Positions 40,364 to 50,560 are shown, counted from the first letter of the stretch. The stretch is DNA of 61,137 nucleotides from Pseudoalteromonas luteoviolacea DSM 6061 (GCF_001625655.1 NZ_AUYB01000151.1:1-61137); one strand, 5' to 3'. Numbers and translations: made by a program. Notes: a model not told the origin generated them from the letters alone.

Positions 40364-41260
40364 ATGGAATTACAGATACAACAGTTACAAAAGATAATAC
40401 AAGGCTTACCCCATGCGAAGCTTAGCCGCGCGGTGGTTTTTTTGGCTGTTGTATATATTGCTTTTCTTCTTTCTCAACTATTTTGGCTGCTTTGGCCAAA
40501 ACCAGAAACCAAACTTCTTTCCACGAATCCTACTCATACTCAAAATGCACAACAGACGGTAAGTAGCAGCTCTATTTTGGCACAACACATTTTTGGCAAA
40601 GCCAATGAAAGGCCAAAAGTAGAGGCGAAGCCAAAACCTGTGATTTCTAATGCACCAGAAACGCAGCTAAATGTGCGCCTAACGGGAATTGTCGCTGTAA
40701 GTCAAAATGATGTTGCTGGACTCGCGATTATTGAGTCTCAAGGTCGGCAAGAGACCTACTTAGTGCAGGATGCAATTAAAGGTACTCGGGCAAAGCTAGC
40801 GCAAGTGTTACCCGACCGCGTTATTTTAGACGTTAGTGGTCGCTTTGAAACATTAATGTTGGACGGAGTGGATTTTACTCAAAAAGTGGCGGTGCTGACG
40901 GCGCCAAAACGTAATGTGGAACCTAAGAGTAAAAAAATCAGTGAGAATACGCGTTCAGAACTTGCTCAGCGTCGTCAAGAGTTGCTTAACGAACCAGGTA
41001 AGTTATTTGATTACATTAGAATTTCGCCAGAACGTCGCAATGGCCAATTAGTTGGTTATCGTTTACGTCCCGGCAAAGATCCTGAACTTTTCAAAAAGAT
41101 GGGACTAAAAAATAACGATCTAGCCATTGCTATTAATGGTTACCAACTCACGGATATGAAACAGGCTATGACAGCAATGAATGAGCTCAGAGAGAGCACA
41201 GATGCTAACATAACAATAGAACGCGATGGTCGCATCCTAGATGTGCAATTTAGCCTGTAA
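40364..41260 (+). CDS. gspC: Type II secretion protein C
   Basis: 298 residues. Inner-membrane helix at about 22-44 (F-L-A-V-V-Y-I-A-F-L-L-S), a linker, the homology region (about 100-175) that contacts the secretin, and a C-terminal PDZ-like domain (G-Y-R-L-R-P-G-K-D-P ... G-L-K-N-N-D-L-A-I-A-I-N-G). First gene of the gsp operon; the promoter should lie in the 263-base gap after the divergent hslR. Confidence 0.94.
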   Translation: MELQIQQLQKIIQGLPHAKLSRAVVFLAVVYIAFLLSQLFWLLWPKPETKLLSTNPTHTQNAQQTVSSSSILAQHIFGKANERPKVEAKPKPVISNAPETQLNVRLTGIVAVSQNDVAGLAIIESQGRQETYLVQDAIKGTRAKLAQVLPDRVILDVSGRFETLMLDGVDFTQKVAVLTAPKRNVEPKSKKISENTRSELAQRRQELLNEPGKLFDYIRISPERRNGQLVGYRLRPGKDPELFKKMGLKNNDLAIAINGYQLTDMKQAMTAMNELRESTDANITIERDGRILDVQFSL

Positions 41261-41288
41261 AAGACACTAATTTTGGAGTTTAAGAATA

Positions 41289-43349
41289 ATGGGTAGAAAG
41301 CTACACCTCACAAGAATCAGAAAAGGGTTAGCTAAATATGCAGCTCTGTTGTTTGCGGCTGGTTTGTCATTGTCTGTTTCTGCTGTTGAGTATGCGGCAA
41401 ACTTCAAGGGTACCGACATAAACGAGTTTATCCTCATCGTGGGGAAAACACTCAATAAAACAATCATCATCGACCCTAATGTGCGCGGTAATATCAACGT
41501 TCGTAGTTTCGAACTAATGGATGAAGAGCTGTACTATCAGTTTTTCTTAAGTGTATTGGAAGTATACGGTTACTCAGTAGTGGAAATGCCTAATGGCATC
41601 ATGAAAGTAGTACGTAGCTCAGATGCGAAGAAATCGAATGTACCGTTGGTGAATGACAACAGCGAAGGTGACGGCGATGTCATGATCACGCGGGTTGTAG
41701 AAGTTAAAAATGTTTCGGTACAAGAGTTAGGTCCTTTAATCCGTCAGTTTAGTGACCAAAAAGATGGTGGCCACGTAACAAACTTTAACTCTGCCAACGT
41801 AATGATGTTGACGGGACATGCTGCATCTGTAAACCGCCTAGTTAATATCATTCAGTCAGTCGACCAAGCGGGTGACCAACGTGTCGATATTGTTAGGCTG
41901 AAGCATGCAACTGCAGATGATGTGGTGCAAGTTGTTGAAAAAATCTATAAAGATACCGGAAAAGGGCGAGTGCCTGAGTTCCTGATCCCGAAGATCGTTG
42001 CAGATGGCCGTACAAATAGCGTCGTTGTGAGTGGTGAGAGCCAAGCGCGCACTAAAGCGATTGAACTGATTAGACGCCTTGACGATGAACTTGAGAACCA
42101 AGGCAATACCCAAGTATTTTATCTTAACTATGCAAAAGCTGAAGACCTAGTTAAAGTTCTACAAGGCGTGAGTAAAACACTACAAGAAGAAGCTCAAGGT
42201 GGTGGTAAATCGACGCGTTCGCGTAGCAGTAATCGAAATGAAACGAGTATTGAAGCACACGCAGATTCAAACTCGTTAGTGATTACAGCGCAGCCAGATA
42301 CGATGCGTTCTTTAGCAAACGTGATTGAAAAGTTAGATGTACGCCGTGCGCAGGTCTTGGTTGAGGCGATTGTTGTTGAAGTATTAGAAGGCGATGGCAT
42401 TAACTTTGGTCTTCAGTGGATCACTGAACAAGGCGGTATGTTGCAATTCAATAATGGTACTACCGTACCAGTTGGCGCATTGGCCGTTGCAGCTGAACAA
42501 GCCCGAGACAAAACAATTAAAAGAACCGTTACAGGCGATGATGCTCAGCTAAATGACTTTGAAGAAACCGTTGAAGGTGATTTGAACGCGTTGGGTCAAC
42601 TGCTAGGTGGTGTGAATGGTTTAGCAGCGGGTGTTGTTAAAAATGACTGGGGTGCAATCATTCAAGCCGTTTCAACAGACACTAATTCAAACATTCTTGC
42701 AACGCCTTCAGTGACTACCATGGACAATGAAGAAGCGTCCATGATTGTAGGTCAAGAAGTTCCAATTATTACCGGTTCTGCAGCAGGTGATAACAACTCG
42801 AACCCATTCCAGACAGTAGATCGTCAAGAAGTGGGTATCAAACTTAAAGTAACGCCACAAATCAACGATGGGACTGCGGTTCAATTGACGATAGAACAAG
42901 AAGTATCAAGTGTGAGTGGTGCAACATCTGTTGATATCTCAGTTAACAAACGTGCGATTAATACAACGGTTATTGCTGACGATGGTGGTATGGTCATACT
43001 GGGTGGTCTAATTGACGAGGACGTACAAGAAAGTGTGTCTAAGGTACCACTACTGGGTGATATTCCTATTCTAGGTCACTTGTTCAAATCAACGAATACC
43101 AGTAAACGTAAGCGTAACCTATTAGTATTCATTCGTCCTACTATCGTACGTGATAGCCGCAGCATGAATGAATTAAGCCATGCTAAGTACAAGTTTATCC
43201 GTAACGAGCAGCTTAAAAAGCATGATGATGGTATTGATTTGATGCCATTTGAGGATGCACCTGTACTGCCAGAATGGAATGATGCGATGGTACTGCCACC
43301 GACGTATGAAGAGTACTTACATCAACAAAACGAGAAGAAAGATGACTGA
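41289..43349 (+). CDS. gspD: Type II secretion outer-membrane secretin D
   Basis: 686 residues. Signal peptide (cleavage near residue 33-35, S-V-S-A-V), periplasmic N0-N3 domains, then the secretin barrel with V-P-L-L-G-D-I-P-I-L-G-H-L-F. N3-like loop around residue 310 is serine/arginine-rich. C-terminal S-domain (about 640-686) can bind a pilotin. Forms the outer-membrane channel. Stop overlaps the gspE start region. Confidence 0.96.
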   Translation: MGRKLHLTRIRKGLAKYAALLFAAGLSLSVSAVEYAANFKGTDINEFILIVGKTLNKTIIIDPNVRGNINVRSFELMDEELYYQFFLSVLEVYGYSVVEMPNGIMKVVRSSDAKKSNVPLVNDNSEGDGDVMITRVVEVKNVSVQELGPLIRQFSDQKDGGHVTNFNSANVMMLTGHAASVNRLVNIIQSVDQAGDQRVDIVRLKHATADDVVQVVEKIYKDTGKGRVPEFLIPKIVADGRTNSVVVSGESQARTKAIELIRRLDDELENQGNTQVFYLNYAKAEDLVKVLQGVSKTLQEEAQGGGKSTRSRSSNRNETSIEAHADSNSLVITAQPDTMRSLANVIEKLDVRRAQVLVEAIVVEVLEGDGINFGLQWITEQGGMLQFNNGTTVPVGALAVAAEQARDKTIKRTVTGDDAQLNDFEETVEGDLNALGQLLGGVNGLAAGVVKNDWGAIIQAVSTDTNSNILATPSVTTMDNEEASMIVGQEVPIITGSAAGDNNSNPFQTVDRQEVGIKLKVTPQINDGTAVQLTIEQEVSSVSGATSVDISVNKRAINTTVIADDGGMVILGGLIDEDVQESVSKVPLLGDIPILGHLFKSTNTSKRKRNLLVFIRPTIVRDSRSMNELSHAKYKFIRNEQLKKHDDGIDLMPFEDAPVLPEWNDAMVLPPTYEEYLHQQNEKKDD

Positions 43350-44898
43350 TGCCAACTTAAGTGTTGTAGAGGCGCCAGTCGAAAGTGAAGTCACCGCCGC
43401 TGCAGATGAAGTGTTGGAAGAGCAGCAGGCACAGTTGAGACTTCCTTTCTCTTTCGCTCGACGCGAAGGGGTATTACTGAGCGATGATCCAAAAGGGCTA
43501 AAAGTATTTCATAAAGGCAATGTTTCTCTTGATGCATTGCTTGAAGTACGCCGTGTTGCAGGCGCTGGCTTTAATGTTGAAATCATTGATGAAGAGAAAT
43601 TCGAGTTGCTGTTAGAGGCGTCATACCAACGAGACAGCTCTGAAACTCAGCAAATGATGGAAGACATTGGAAATGAAGTCGATCTGTTTTCTCTTGCTGA
43701 AGAAATGCCACAAACTGAAGACCTGCTCGCAGCGGATGATGATGCGCCTATAATAAAACTGATAAACGCAATGTTGAGCGAAGCAATTAAAGAAGGTGCT
43801 TCAGATATCCATATCGAAACGTTTGAAACGGAGCTGGTTATTCGTTTCAGGGTTGATGGTGTTTTAAAAGAGGTATTAAAGCCTAATCGTAAGTTGTCAT
43901 CGCTACTTGTATCTCGTATTAAGGTTATGGCAAAACTAGATATTGCTGAAAAACGAGTACCTCAAGATGGTCGTATTAGCTTACGGATTGCTGGCCGTGC
44001 CGTAGATGTGCGTGTGTCGACCATGCCTTCAAGTTTTGGTGAGCGAGTAGTTTTACGTCTACTAGATAAAAATAATGCGCGCTTGAACCTTGAAGACTTA
44101 GGCATGACTGAGCGCAATCGTGAACTGTTCTCAGAAATTATTGCTAAACCGCATGGAATTATCTTAGTTACCGGCCCGACAGGTTCTGGTAAAAGTACGA
44201 CGCTATACGCAGGCATGACGCAGATTAATTCCAAAGATCGTAATATTCTGACCGTTGAAGACCCAATCGAATATGAAATCCCAGGTATTGGCCAAACCCA
44301 GGTTAATCCAAAGGTTGATATGACATTTGCTAGAGGTCTGCGCGCTATCTTACGTCAAGACCCTGATGTGGTAATGGTTGGTGAGATCCGAGACTTAGAA
44401 ACGGGTCAAATTGCCGTACAAGCGTCATTAACAGGTCACTTAGTAATGTCGACTCTGCACACCAACACCGCTTCTGGTGCAATAACGCGTATGGAAGATA
44501 TGGGGGTTGAACCATTCCTATTGTCTTCGTCATTACTGGGTGTGTTATCGCAGCGACTAGTTCGTACATTATGCCCTAGTTGTAAAGAGCCACATTTAGC
44601 TGACGAGCGCGAATGTGAATTGCTTGGTGTTGATAAAGGCTCTAAAACAACCATCTACCGAGCTGTGGGCTGTGAAGAGTGTAACTTCAATGGTTACAAA
44701 GGCCGAACAGGTATTCACGAGCTATTAGTAGTCGACGAGCATATTCGTGAGCTTATTCACAATGGCAAAGGTGAGCAAGCCGTTGAGAAGTATATTCGCA
44801 AACGTAGTCCCAGTATCCGCCAAGATGGTATTGCTCGTGTGTTAGACGGGCAAACTACGCTTGAGGAAGTCATGCGAGTCACGCGTGAGGAAGGATAA
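43342..44898 (+). CDS. gspE: Type II secretion ATPase E
   Basis: 518 residues from ATG 43342, which overlaps the gspD stop and follows GAGAAGAAAG; an earlier in-frame ATG at 43249 lies inside gspD. N-terminal domain binding GspL, then the ATPase with Walker A G-P-T-G-S-G-K-S-T-T, Asp box and Walker B, H-L-V-M-S-T-L-H-T-N, and the zinc tetracysteine motif C-P-S-C ... C-E-E-C. Powers pseudopilus assembly at the cytoplasmic face. Confidence 0.96.
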   Translation: MTDANLSVVEAPVESEVTAAADEVLEEQQAQLRLPFSFARREGVLLSDDPKGLKVFHKGNVSLDALLEVRRVAGAGFNVEIIDEEKFELLLEASYQRDSSETQQMMEDIGNEVDLFSLAEEMPQTEDLLAADDDAPIIKLINAMLSEAIKEGASDIHIETFETELVIRFRVDGVLKEVLKPNRKLSSLLVSRIKVMAKLDIAEKRVPQDGRISLRIAGRAVDVRVSTMPSSFGERVVLRLLDKNNARLNLEDLGMTERNRELFSEIIAKPHGIILVTGPTGSGKSTTLYAGMTQINSKDRNILTVEDPIEYEIPGIGQTQVNPKVDMTFARGLRAILRQDPDVVMVGEIRDLETGQIAVQASLTGHLVMSTLHTNTASGAITRMEDMGVEPFLLSSSLLGVLSQRLVRTLCPSCKEPHLADERECELLGVDKGSKTTIYRAVGCEECNFNGYKGRTGIHELLVVDEHIRELIHNGKGEQAVEKYIRKRSPSIRQDGIARVLDGQTTLEEVMRVTREEG

Positions 44899-46124
44899 TG
44901 GCTGCATTTGAGTATCGCGCCTTAGACGCGAAGGGTAAGGAAAAAAAAGGCATTCTAGAAGCAGACACTGCCAAACAAGTTAGGCAGATGCTCCGCGAGA
45001 AAGCGATGATGCCATTGGATGTAGAGCCTGCTGCTGAGAAAGAAAAGTCTCAGGCCAGTGGAGGCTTCAGTCTATCAAGAGGTTATAAGCCGTCGGTTAG
45101 TGACATTGCGCTTATCACACGACAGCTTGCCACGCTGATCCAATCTTCGTTACCCGTTGAAGCCGCGGTGATGGCTGTGGCCGAGCAATGCGAAAAACCT
45201 CGTTTGAAGCGTATGTTAATGGCTGTTCGTTCAAAAGTGGTTGAGGGTTATACCCTAGCTGATGGCATGTCTGAGTTTCCTCATGTATTTGATAACCTCT
45301 ACCGCTCTATGGTAGCTGCTGGCGAAAAGTCGGGACACCTGGATGAGGTACTCAATCGCTTAGCAGATTACACAGAGCAACGACAACACATGCGTAGTCA
45401 AATAACACAGGCAATGGTATACCCAACTATTTTGGTTATCTTTGCGATTGCGATTGTGTCGGTTTTGCTGGGTACTGTAGTACCTGAAATACTAAAAACC
45501 TTCGAGAAGTCTAATCAGGTCTTACCTTGGACGACCGAATGGGTACTGGCGGCTAGTCACTTTGTACAAGATTATTGGATGCAGGCGACAGTGGCTTTAG
45601 GTGGATTAATTGTTGCTGTTCAGCATACGTTAAAGCGTCCTAAAGCACGCTTTTGGTATGACACAAAGTTATTGCAAATGCCGGGGATCGGTAAAATCAG
45701 CCGTGGTATTAATACGGCAAGATTTGCCAGAACATTAAGTATTTTGTCATCAAGTGCAGTGCCATTGCTAGAGGGGATGAAAATTTCTGGGCAAGTACTT
45801 GAAAACGAGAAAATAAAAGCGGCGGTAGCGGAAGCTGCTACACACGTAAGTGAAGGTGCAAGCCTGAAAGCCGCATTACATCAAACCAAACTATTTCCAC
45901 CCATGATGCTGCACATGATTGCCAGTGGTGAAAAGTCAGGTGAACTGGAACAAATGCTTGAGAGAGCCGCCAATAACCAAGACAGGGAATTCGAAAGTAT
46001 GGTTAACGTTTCACTAAAACTACTAGAGCCAGCAATGATTGCCAGTATGGCACTTATCGTTCTGTTTATTGTGATGGCAATACTTCAACCGATTATGGCG
46101 ATGAACAAAGCGATTGGCCTGTAG
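44898..46124 (+). CDS. gspF: Type II secretion inner-membrane platform protein F
   Basis: 408 residues, ATG overlapping the gspE stop by one base (TAATG). Two T2SSF helical repeats (about 70-195 and 270-395) and three membrane helices (near 170-190, 220-240, 375-395). A-F-E-Y-R-A-L-D-A-K-G at the start and A-A-G-E-K-S-G-H-L in the repeat are the family signatures. Platform for pseudopilin addition. Confidence 0.96.
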   Translation: MAAFEYRALDAKGKEKKGILEADTAKQVRQMLREKAMMPLDVEPAAEKEKSQASGGFSLSRGYKPSVSDIALITRQLATLIQSSLPVEAAVMAVAEQCEKPRLKRMLMAVRSKVVEGYTLADGMSEFPHVFDNLYRSMVAAGEKSGHLDEVLNRLADYTEQRQHMRSQITQAMVYPTILVIFAIAIVSVLLGTVVPEILKTFEKSNQVLPWTTEWVLAASHFVQDYWMQATVALGGLIVAVQHTLKRPKARFWYDTKLLQMPGIGKISRGINTARFARTLSILSSSAVPLLEGMKISGQVLENEKIKAAVAEAATHVSEGASLKAALHQTKLFPPMMLHMIASGEKSGELEQMLERAANNQDREFESMVNVSLKLLEPAMIASMALIVLFIVMAILQPIMAMNKAIGL

Positions 46125-46200
46125 TCAAATAATTTAAAGATAAACGCAAGCAACACCGCATATAGCGCAGTGTAAAGCAAACAGCATAGAGGTATAAATT

Positions 46201-46626
46201 GTGAAGAAACAATCCGGTTTTTCATTACTAGAAGTAATGGTGGTACTGGTTATTATCGGTATGATCATGTCTATCGTGGCACCTAACATTATGGGTAACC
46301 AAGAGCAGGCTGCAATTGATAAAGCAAATCTTGATATCACGCAGATTGAAAGTGCAATGAAGATTTACAAATTGCAAAACAAGCGTTACCCAACGACTGA
46401 GCAGGGCTTAGAAGCACTTGTAGAAAAAACAACGATTGATCCAGTGCCAAAGCGTTTCCCTGATGGCGGCTTTTTAAATGAGCTACCATTAGACCCTTGG
46501 GATAACCCTTACCAGCTAGTGAGCCCAGGTGAAATTGGTAAAATTGACATTTTCTCAATGGGCCCAGATGGTGAAGTCGGTACCGAAGATGACATCGGTA
46601 ACTGGAGAGACGAAGAAGACCGCTAA
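46201..46626 (+). CDS. gspG: Type II secretion major pseudopilin G (GTG start)
   Basis: 141 residues. GTG start at 46201 with AGAGG ten bases ahead. Prepilin leader K-K-Q-S-G followed by F-S-L-L-E, so cleavage is expected after G6; hydrophobic helix to about residue 28. The C-terminal I-F-S-M-G-P-D-G-E-V-G-T-E-D-D-I holds the calcium-site aspartates of major pseudopilins. A 76-base gap separates it from gspF. Confidence 0.95.
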   Translation: MKKQSGFSLLEVMVVLVIIGMIMSIVAPNIMGNQEQAAIDKANLDITQIESAMKIYKLQNKRYPTTEQGLEALVEKTTIDPVPKRFPDGGFLNELPLDPWDNPYQLVSPGEIGKIDIFSMGPDGEVGTEDDIGNWRDEEDR

Positions 46627-47222
46627 TGCAGTTACCTGTGAAGACCTCAACTTTTAATGTATCAAGATCTCGCGGGTTCAGCCTGCTTGAGATCTTGGTA
46701 GTTATCCTGATAATCGGCTTTTCAATCCAGCTTGTGACATTCACAGTAGGAGAAAGTGATGAACAGTTACTCGAAAAGGAAGCTCGCAAATTACATGGTA
46801 TTGTTAATTTAGCGTCTGAATTCGCAGTATTAAACCAGGTTGAGTTGGGTCTTCATTTAGATAAAAGAAAGATAGAGTTTTTGGTCTTCGACGGTGAACA
46901 GTGGACTACTTTCGAAGCCGAAGAGCTTTATAAGCCGATTGAGTATTCAGAGGAATACAAAATCGAGCTCAATTTAGAAGATCTTGCTTGGTCTCAAGAT
47001 AACTTGTTGGAGCAATCCAATTGGCAAGAGATAATGGGAACTGGTGAAGATGACAACCTGCTAGAGCTAAAGAAAAAGAAGATCCCACAAGTATTAATTT
47101 TATCTTCTGGTGAAGTAAGTGCCTTTCAAATCTCTTTGGAACTTACAGAAGAGCCAGAGCCAGTCTACTTTATTGAAGGCGAGTTTATGGCACCGGTTAA
47201 GTTAAGGCAGGAACCTGAATGA
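46626..47222 (+). CDS. gspH: Type II secretion minor pseudopilin H
   Basis: 198 residues, start overlapping the gspG stop (TAATG). Prepilin motif S-R-G-F-S-L-L-E-I near residue 17, longer leader than usual. Acidic C-terminal domain (many E/D). Minor pseudopilin of the tip complex. Confidence 0.9.
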   Translation: MQLPVKTSTFNVSRSRGFSLLEILVVILIIGFSIQLVTFTVGESDEQLLEKEARKLHGIVNLASEFAVLNQVELGLHLDKRKIEFLVFDGEQWTTFEAEELYKPIEYSEEYKIELNLEDLAWSQDNLLEQSNWQEIMGTGEDDNLLELKKKKIPQVLILSSGEVSAFQISLELTEEPEPVYFIEGEFMAPVKLRQEPE

Positions 47223-47608
47223 TAAACAAGTCCAAACAAGCTGGATTTACCCTGTTGGAAGTCATGGTCGCGATGGGGATCTGTGCAATTGCAGGCATTG
47301 CAGCGCTGCAAGCTACTGGTGCACACATAAATCACATGAGCACGATAGAACAACAAACCTATGCCGCTTGGGTTGCTGAGAATCAAATGGTAATGACCAG
47401 AGCAAAAGCCAGTGGTGGTAAGTGGAGTGGTAAAAGCTCAGACAAAGGTGACGAAGAATTTGCAGGGCATACATGGTATTGGAGCCAAAAAGTTGAGAAA
47501 ACGGAAGATCCACAATTCGTGAAATTGACTATTGAAGTCTTTGAAGACGAACGACGTGAGCACTCTATCTACGATTTAACCACTTTTCTGCATAAGGGCA
47601 AAAAGTGA
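47219..47608 (+). CDS. gspI: Type II secretion minor pseudopilin I
   Basis: 129 residues, ATGA overlap with gspH. Prepilin motif K-Q-A-G-F-T-L-L-E-V-M-V-A-M near residue 6, short globular domain with W-V-A-E-N-Q. Nucleates the pseudopilus tip with J and K. Confidence 0.93.
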   Translation: MINKSKQAGFTLLEVMVAMGICAIAGIAALQATGAHINHMSTIEQQTYAAWVAENQMVMTRAKASGGKWSGKSSDKGDEEFAGHTWYWSQKVEKTEDPQFVKLTIEVFEDERREHSIYDLTTFLHKGKK

Positions 47609-48372
47609 TGATGAAAGCTAAGCGTTCTCAAACTGGTTTCACATTGATAGAAGTAATGGTTGCTTTGGTGATTCTGGCGTTTATCGTCACTGCATCTCAT
47701 CAAATATTAGATACTTCAATCAAGGCAAAAGAAGCGTCAGACGAGACGATTGCTCAACTTGAGGGGCTACAAACAACCTTTCGCTTAATGGACCAAGATT
47801 TTAACCAAATGACCAAGCGTGAGGTACGTAATGAAGCGGGCGATTTTAGTCCGACTTACATTATTCATGGTCGTTATTCTCTTGAAAGCCAGTACGATGG
47901 TATTGCATTTATTCGTGATGGTTGGACAAACCCGGTGAGCTTGTTGCCTCGTTCAGAGCTACAAGCAGTTGGTTACAGGGTCAAAGATGACAACTTAGAG
48001 CGTATATACCGTATTTATGTCGACGAGCTTGATGGTTCTGAACCCCGTGCGCAGGTACTTTTAGAAAATGTCGAAGAGCTGAAAGTCGAGTTTCTAGATG
48101 ATAAGCATAAATGGCAGGATAATTGGCAGATTAAAGCATTGCCGCTGGCTGTAGCTGTAACCATTCAACAACAAGACTCAGAACCTCTGCGTCGTATTTT
48201 TTTAACTCCGGGTGATGGTAAAGTAGCACAGGCTAAAACAGGTCAAAGCAGTGGTAGAAATAGCCCTGGAGATAATGGGCTCGATAATGCAGGTGATGGT
48301 TTAGATCGCAATAACAACGGCAGTAACAATAATAGGAATGGCAATAACAGTCAGCGAGGTGGCAGACCGTGA
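47608..48372 (+). CDS. gspJ: Type II secretion minor pseudopilin J with asparagine-rich tail
   Basis: 254 residues from ATG 47608 (TGATG overlap with gspI; AAGGG nine bases ahead); GTG 47605 is also possible. Prepilin motif Q-T-G-F-T-L-I-E-V-M-V-A-L. The last 40 residues are Asn/Gly/Asp-rich low complexity (repeats of N-N-N-G-S and R-N-G-N-N), unlike its neighbours but common in marine GspJ proteins. Confidence 0.93.
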   Translation: MMKAKRSQTGFTLIEVMVALVILAFIVTASHQILDTSIKAKEASDETIAQLEGLQTTFRLMDQDFNQMTKREVRNEAGDFSPTYIIHGRYSLESQYDGIAFIRDGWTNPVSLLPRSELQAVGYRVKDDNLERIYRIYVDELDGSEPRAQVLLENVEELKVEFLDDKHKWQDNWQIKALPLAVAVTIQQQDSEPLRRIFLTPGDGKVAQAKTGQSSGRNSPGDNGLDNAGDGLDRNNNGSNNNRNGNNSQRGGRP

Positions 48373-49355
48373 GAAATCAACAAGGTGCAGCGCTGATTAT
48401 TGTATTGTTTATTGTCGCACTCGCAGCGAGTTTAGCTGCCGAGATGTCTTCATCTTTGATGGTACAGGTGCAAAAGGCTGCAAACATTCAAACTCATCAG
48501 CAGGCTAAATGGTATAGTTATGGAGCCGAAGAGCTCGTAAAAAAAGTTTTGCTTGAGAGTCGTAAGGATGATCCAGATAAAGTCCACCTTGGCCAGCCTT
48601 GGGCTATTGATGAAGTACCATACCCCGTAGACCATGGTACTTTAAGTGGTAAAGTAACAGACCTACAAGCTTGTTTAAATTTAAATGCGTTAAGGGCACC
48701 AAAAGACAATAAAGCAAAAGGAAGCAGTACAGCGACCAACCCTGCGCATAAAGCATTACTGGAACTATTGAAAAATATTGAGGATCTGCCATCCCAAGAA
48801 AGTGAAGAGGCGATGGCTGATAGTGTTTATGACTGGTTAGACGAAGACAGTATTACTTTTCGCTCTGGCGCGGAAGAAGACGAATATATGTCTCGACAAA
48901 TGCCTTATATGACGGCAAATAATCTCATGGCCTCGGAAAGCGAACTTCGAGTCATAAAAGGATTTAATCCTTTGGTAATGGAAAAGCTCTTACCTTATGT
49001 GTGTGTGATCCCTGGCAATACAGAATTGTCGATTAACGTCAATACAGTGTTACCTGAACAGGCACTACTTATCAGTGCGCTGATAGAAGGGTTGAGTCTG
49101 TCCGGTGCAGAAGCGGTGATTTCAGCAAGACCGGAAGAGGGGTTTGATAACCTGCAAGATTTCATTACCGAAGCGAAGAATCAAGGCGCTCAGGATACCA
49201 AAGATGCTGAGAAAATATTCACAATAACAAGCAATTATTTTAAGTTGCGTGCTAAAGCATCGTTTGATGAGCGGTTGTTTAAAATGACCTCAATACTCGA
49301 AATAAAAGAGGGTCAGGCAACTGTGTTAGCACGTAAATTTGGAGGCGTTCAGTGA
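48369..49355 (+). CDS. gspK: Type II secretion minor pseudopilin K (GTG start)
   Basis: 328 residues, GTG at 48369 in a four-base GTGA overlap with gspJ. Prepilin-type start R-N-Q-Q-G-A-A-L-I-I-V-L, which lacks the usual glutamate at position 5 as expected for K. Large alpha-helical and SAM-like domain (N-V-N-T-V-L-P-E-Q). Caps the pseudopilus. Confidence 0.94.
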   Translation: MRNQQGAALIIVLFIVALAASLAAEMSSSLMVQVQKAANIQTHQQAKWYSYGAEELVKKVLLESRKDDPDKVHLGQPWAIDEVPYPVDHGTLSGKVTDLQACLNLNALRAPKDNKAKGSSTATNPAHKALLELLKNIEDLPSQESEEAMADSVYDWLDEDSITFRSGAEEDEYMSRQMPYMTANNLMASESELRVIKGFNPLVMEKLLPYVCVIPGNTELSINVNTVLPEQALLISALIEGLSLSGAEAVISARPEEGFDNLQDFITEAKNQGAQDTKDAEKIFTITSNYFKLRAKASFDERLFKMTSILEIKEGQATVLARKFGGVQ

Positions 49356-50560
49356 CAGAAAAATTGTTGATCCGGGTAGGTCAGTCACAACAAGAACCGG
49401 TCAATTGGCTAATTTGGTCCGAGTCTGATACTCAGATCATTGCCAGTGGAGAGTTAGAACATAGCGGTTTAATCGGCGAACTAACTGAAAAAGCGGCATC
49501 ACGTAGTGTTGCGTTACTATTGCCAGCCTCAAGCGTGCAGTTAAAGCAGGTTGAGTTGCCAACGAAGTGGAGCCGTAAATTAGAGCGAGCGCTTCCTTTC
49601 ATGTTAGAGGAGCAAGTTGCCTCTGACATTGATGATCTCTTCATTGCAATTGGTAACCCAGTTTCATTTGATGACAAGCATTTCCTTAATATTGCTATAT
49701 GTGACTTACAATGGCTCACTGATTGGATGGCTGTGCTGTCTGACTTTGATATTGAACCTGCTGTGATAGTCCCAGATGCACTGCTTTTACCTAAGCCTGA
49801 AGAGAATGCTCTAAGTGCAATTCAATTACAGCAACAGTGGTTGTTTAAAGGGGCTAACTGGCATATTAGTGCTGTTGAATTAGACTGGGTTTGTGATTAT
49901 TTAATGTTAGCGCCAGAAACCGAGTTGACTCACTATAGCCCTGCACAAGATCTTGCTACGACCAAGAGCTTGCAAAGTAAAGAAGCAGAATATGACCTGC
50001 CATTGGCAATATTTGCAGGCGGGTTAAATGAGCTGCCCATAAACTTGCGTCAGGGACCGTTTGCAGCCAAGAAAAAACAACCCCAGTGGTGGCGAGATTG
50101 GAAAGCGGGTGTAATTGCAGCGAGTGTTGCATTGCTGGCATTTGTTTCAGTTAAATCAGCTCAGCTTATGATGCTGCAAAATGAGGCTGATGAATATAAA
50201 GCGCAGGCTATGACTGTTTACAAGCAGGCATTTCCAAATAAAGTCGTTCGTCCTCATTTACTGCGTAAGCAAATTCAGAATGAATTAGCGGCGCTATCAG
50301 GGGCTGAACAAAGTGGCTTTTTGGAACTTACAAACCATTTTGTATCAATTTATGGTCAAGTAAGCGATTTTGCACCCGAAACATTCCGTTATGATCGCAA
50401 GCGCAATGAGTTAAGAATTCGCGCAAAAGCCAAAGGTTTCCAAGTGTTCAGCCAAGTGAAGTCGATCTTAGAGCAGCGTGGAATGTCTGTACAGCAAGGT
50501 GCACTAAACAATGACGGCGACTATGTTATTGGCGAAATTAGAATTCGAGGTGCAGCATGA
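49352..50560 (+). CDS. gspL: Type II secretion inner-membrane protein L (GTG start)
   Basis: 402 residues, GTG at 49352 overlapping the gspK stop. Cytoplasmic actin-like domain (about 1-240) that recruits GspE, one membrane helix at about 250-270 (G-V-I-A-A-S-V-A-L-L-A-F-V), periplasmic ferredoxin-like domain. Confidence 0.93.
   Translation: MTEKLLIRVGQSQQEPVNWLIWSESDTQIIASGELEHSGLIGELTEKAASRSVALLLPASSVQLKQVELPTKWSRKLERALPFMLEEQVASDIDDLFIAIGNPVSFDDKHFLNIAICDLQWLTDWMAVLSDFDIEPAVIVPDALLLPKPEENALSAIQLQQQWLFKGANWHISAVELDWVCDYLMLAPETELTHYSPAQDLATTKSLQSKEAEYDLPLAIFAGGLNELPINLRQGPFAAKKKQPQWWRDWKAGVIAASVALLAFVSVKSAQLMMLQNEADEYKAQAMTVYKQAFPNKVVRPHLLRKQIQNELAALSGAEQSGFLELTNHFVSIYGQVSDFAPETFRYDRKRNELRIRAKAKGFQVFSQVKSILEQRGMSVQQGALNNDGDYVIGEIRIRGAA

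Noticed and set aside
40216..40425. 69-codon frame before gspC
   Set aside because: No Shine-Dalgarno sequence, overlaps the start of gspC in another frame, no recognisable motif.
46337..46789. 150-codon minus-strand frame across gspG and gspH
   Set aside because: Antisense to two conserved pseudopilin genes and lacking any domain.
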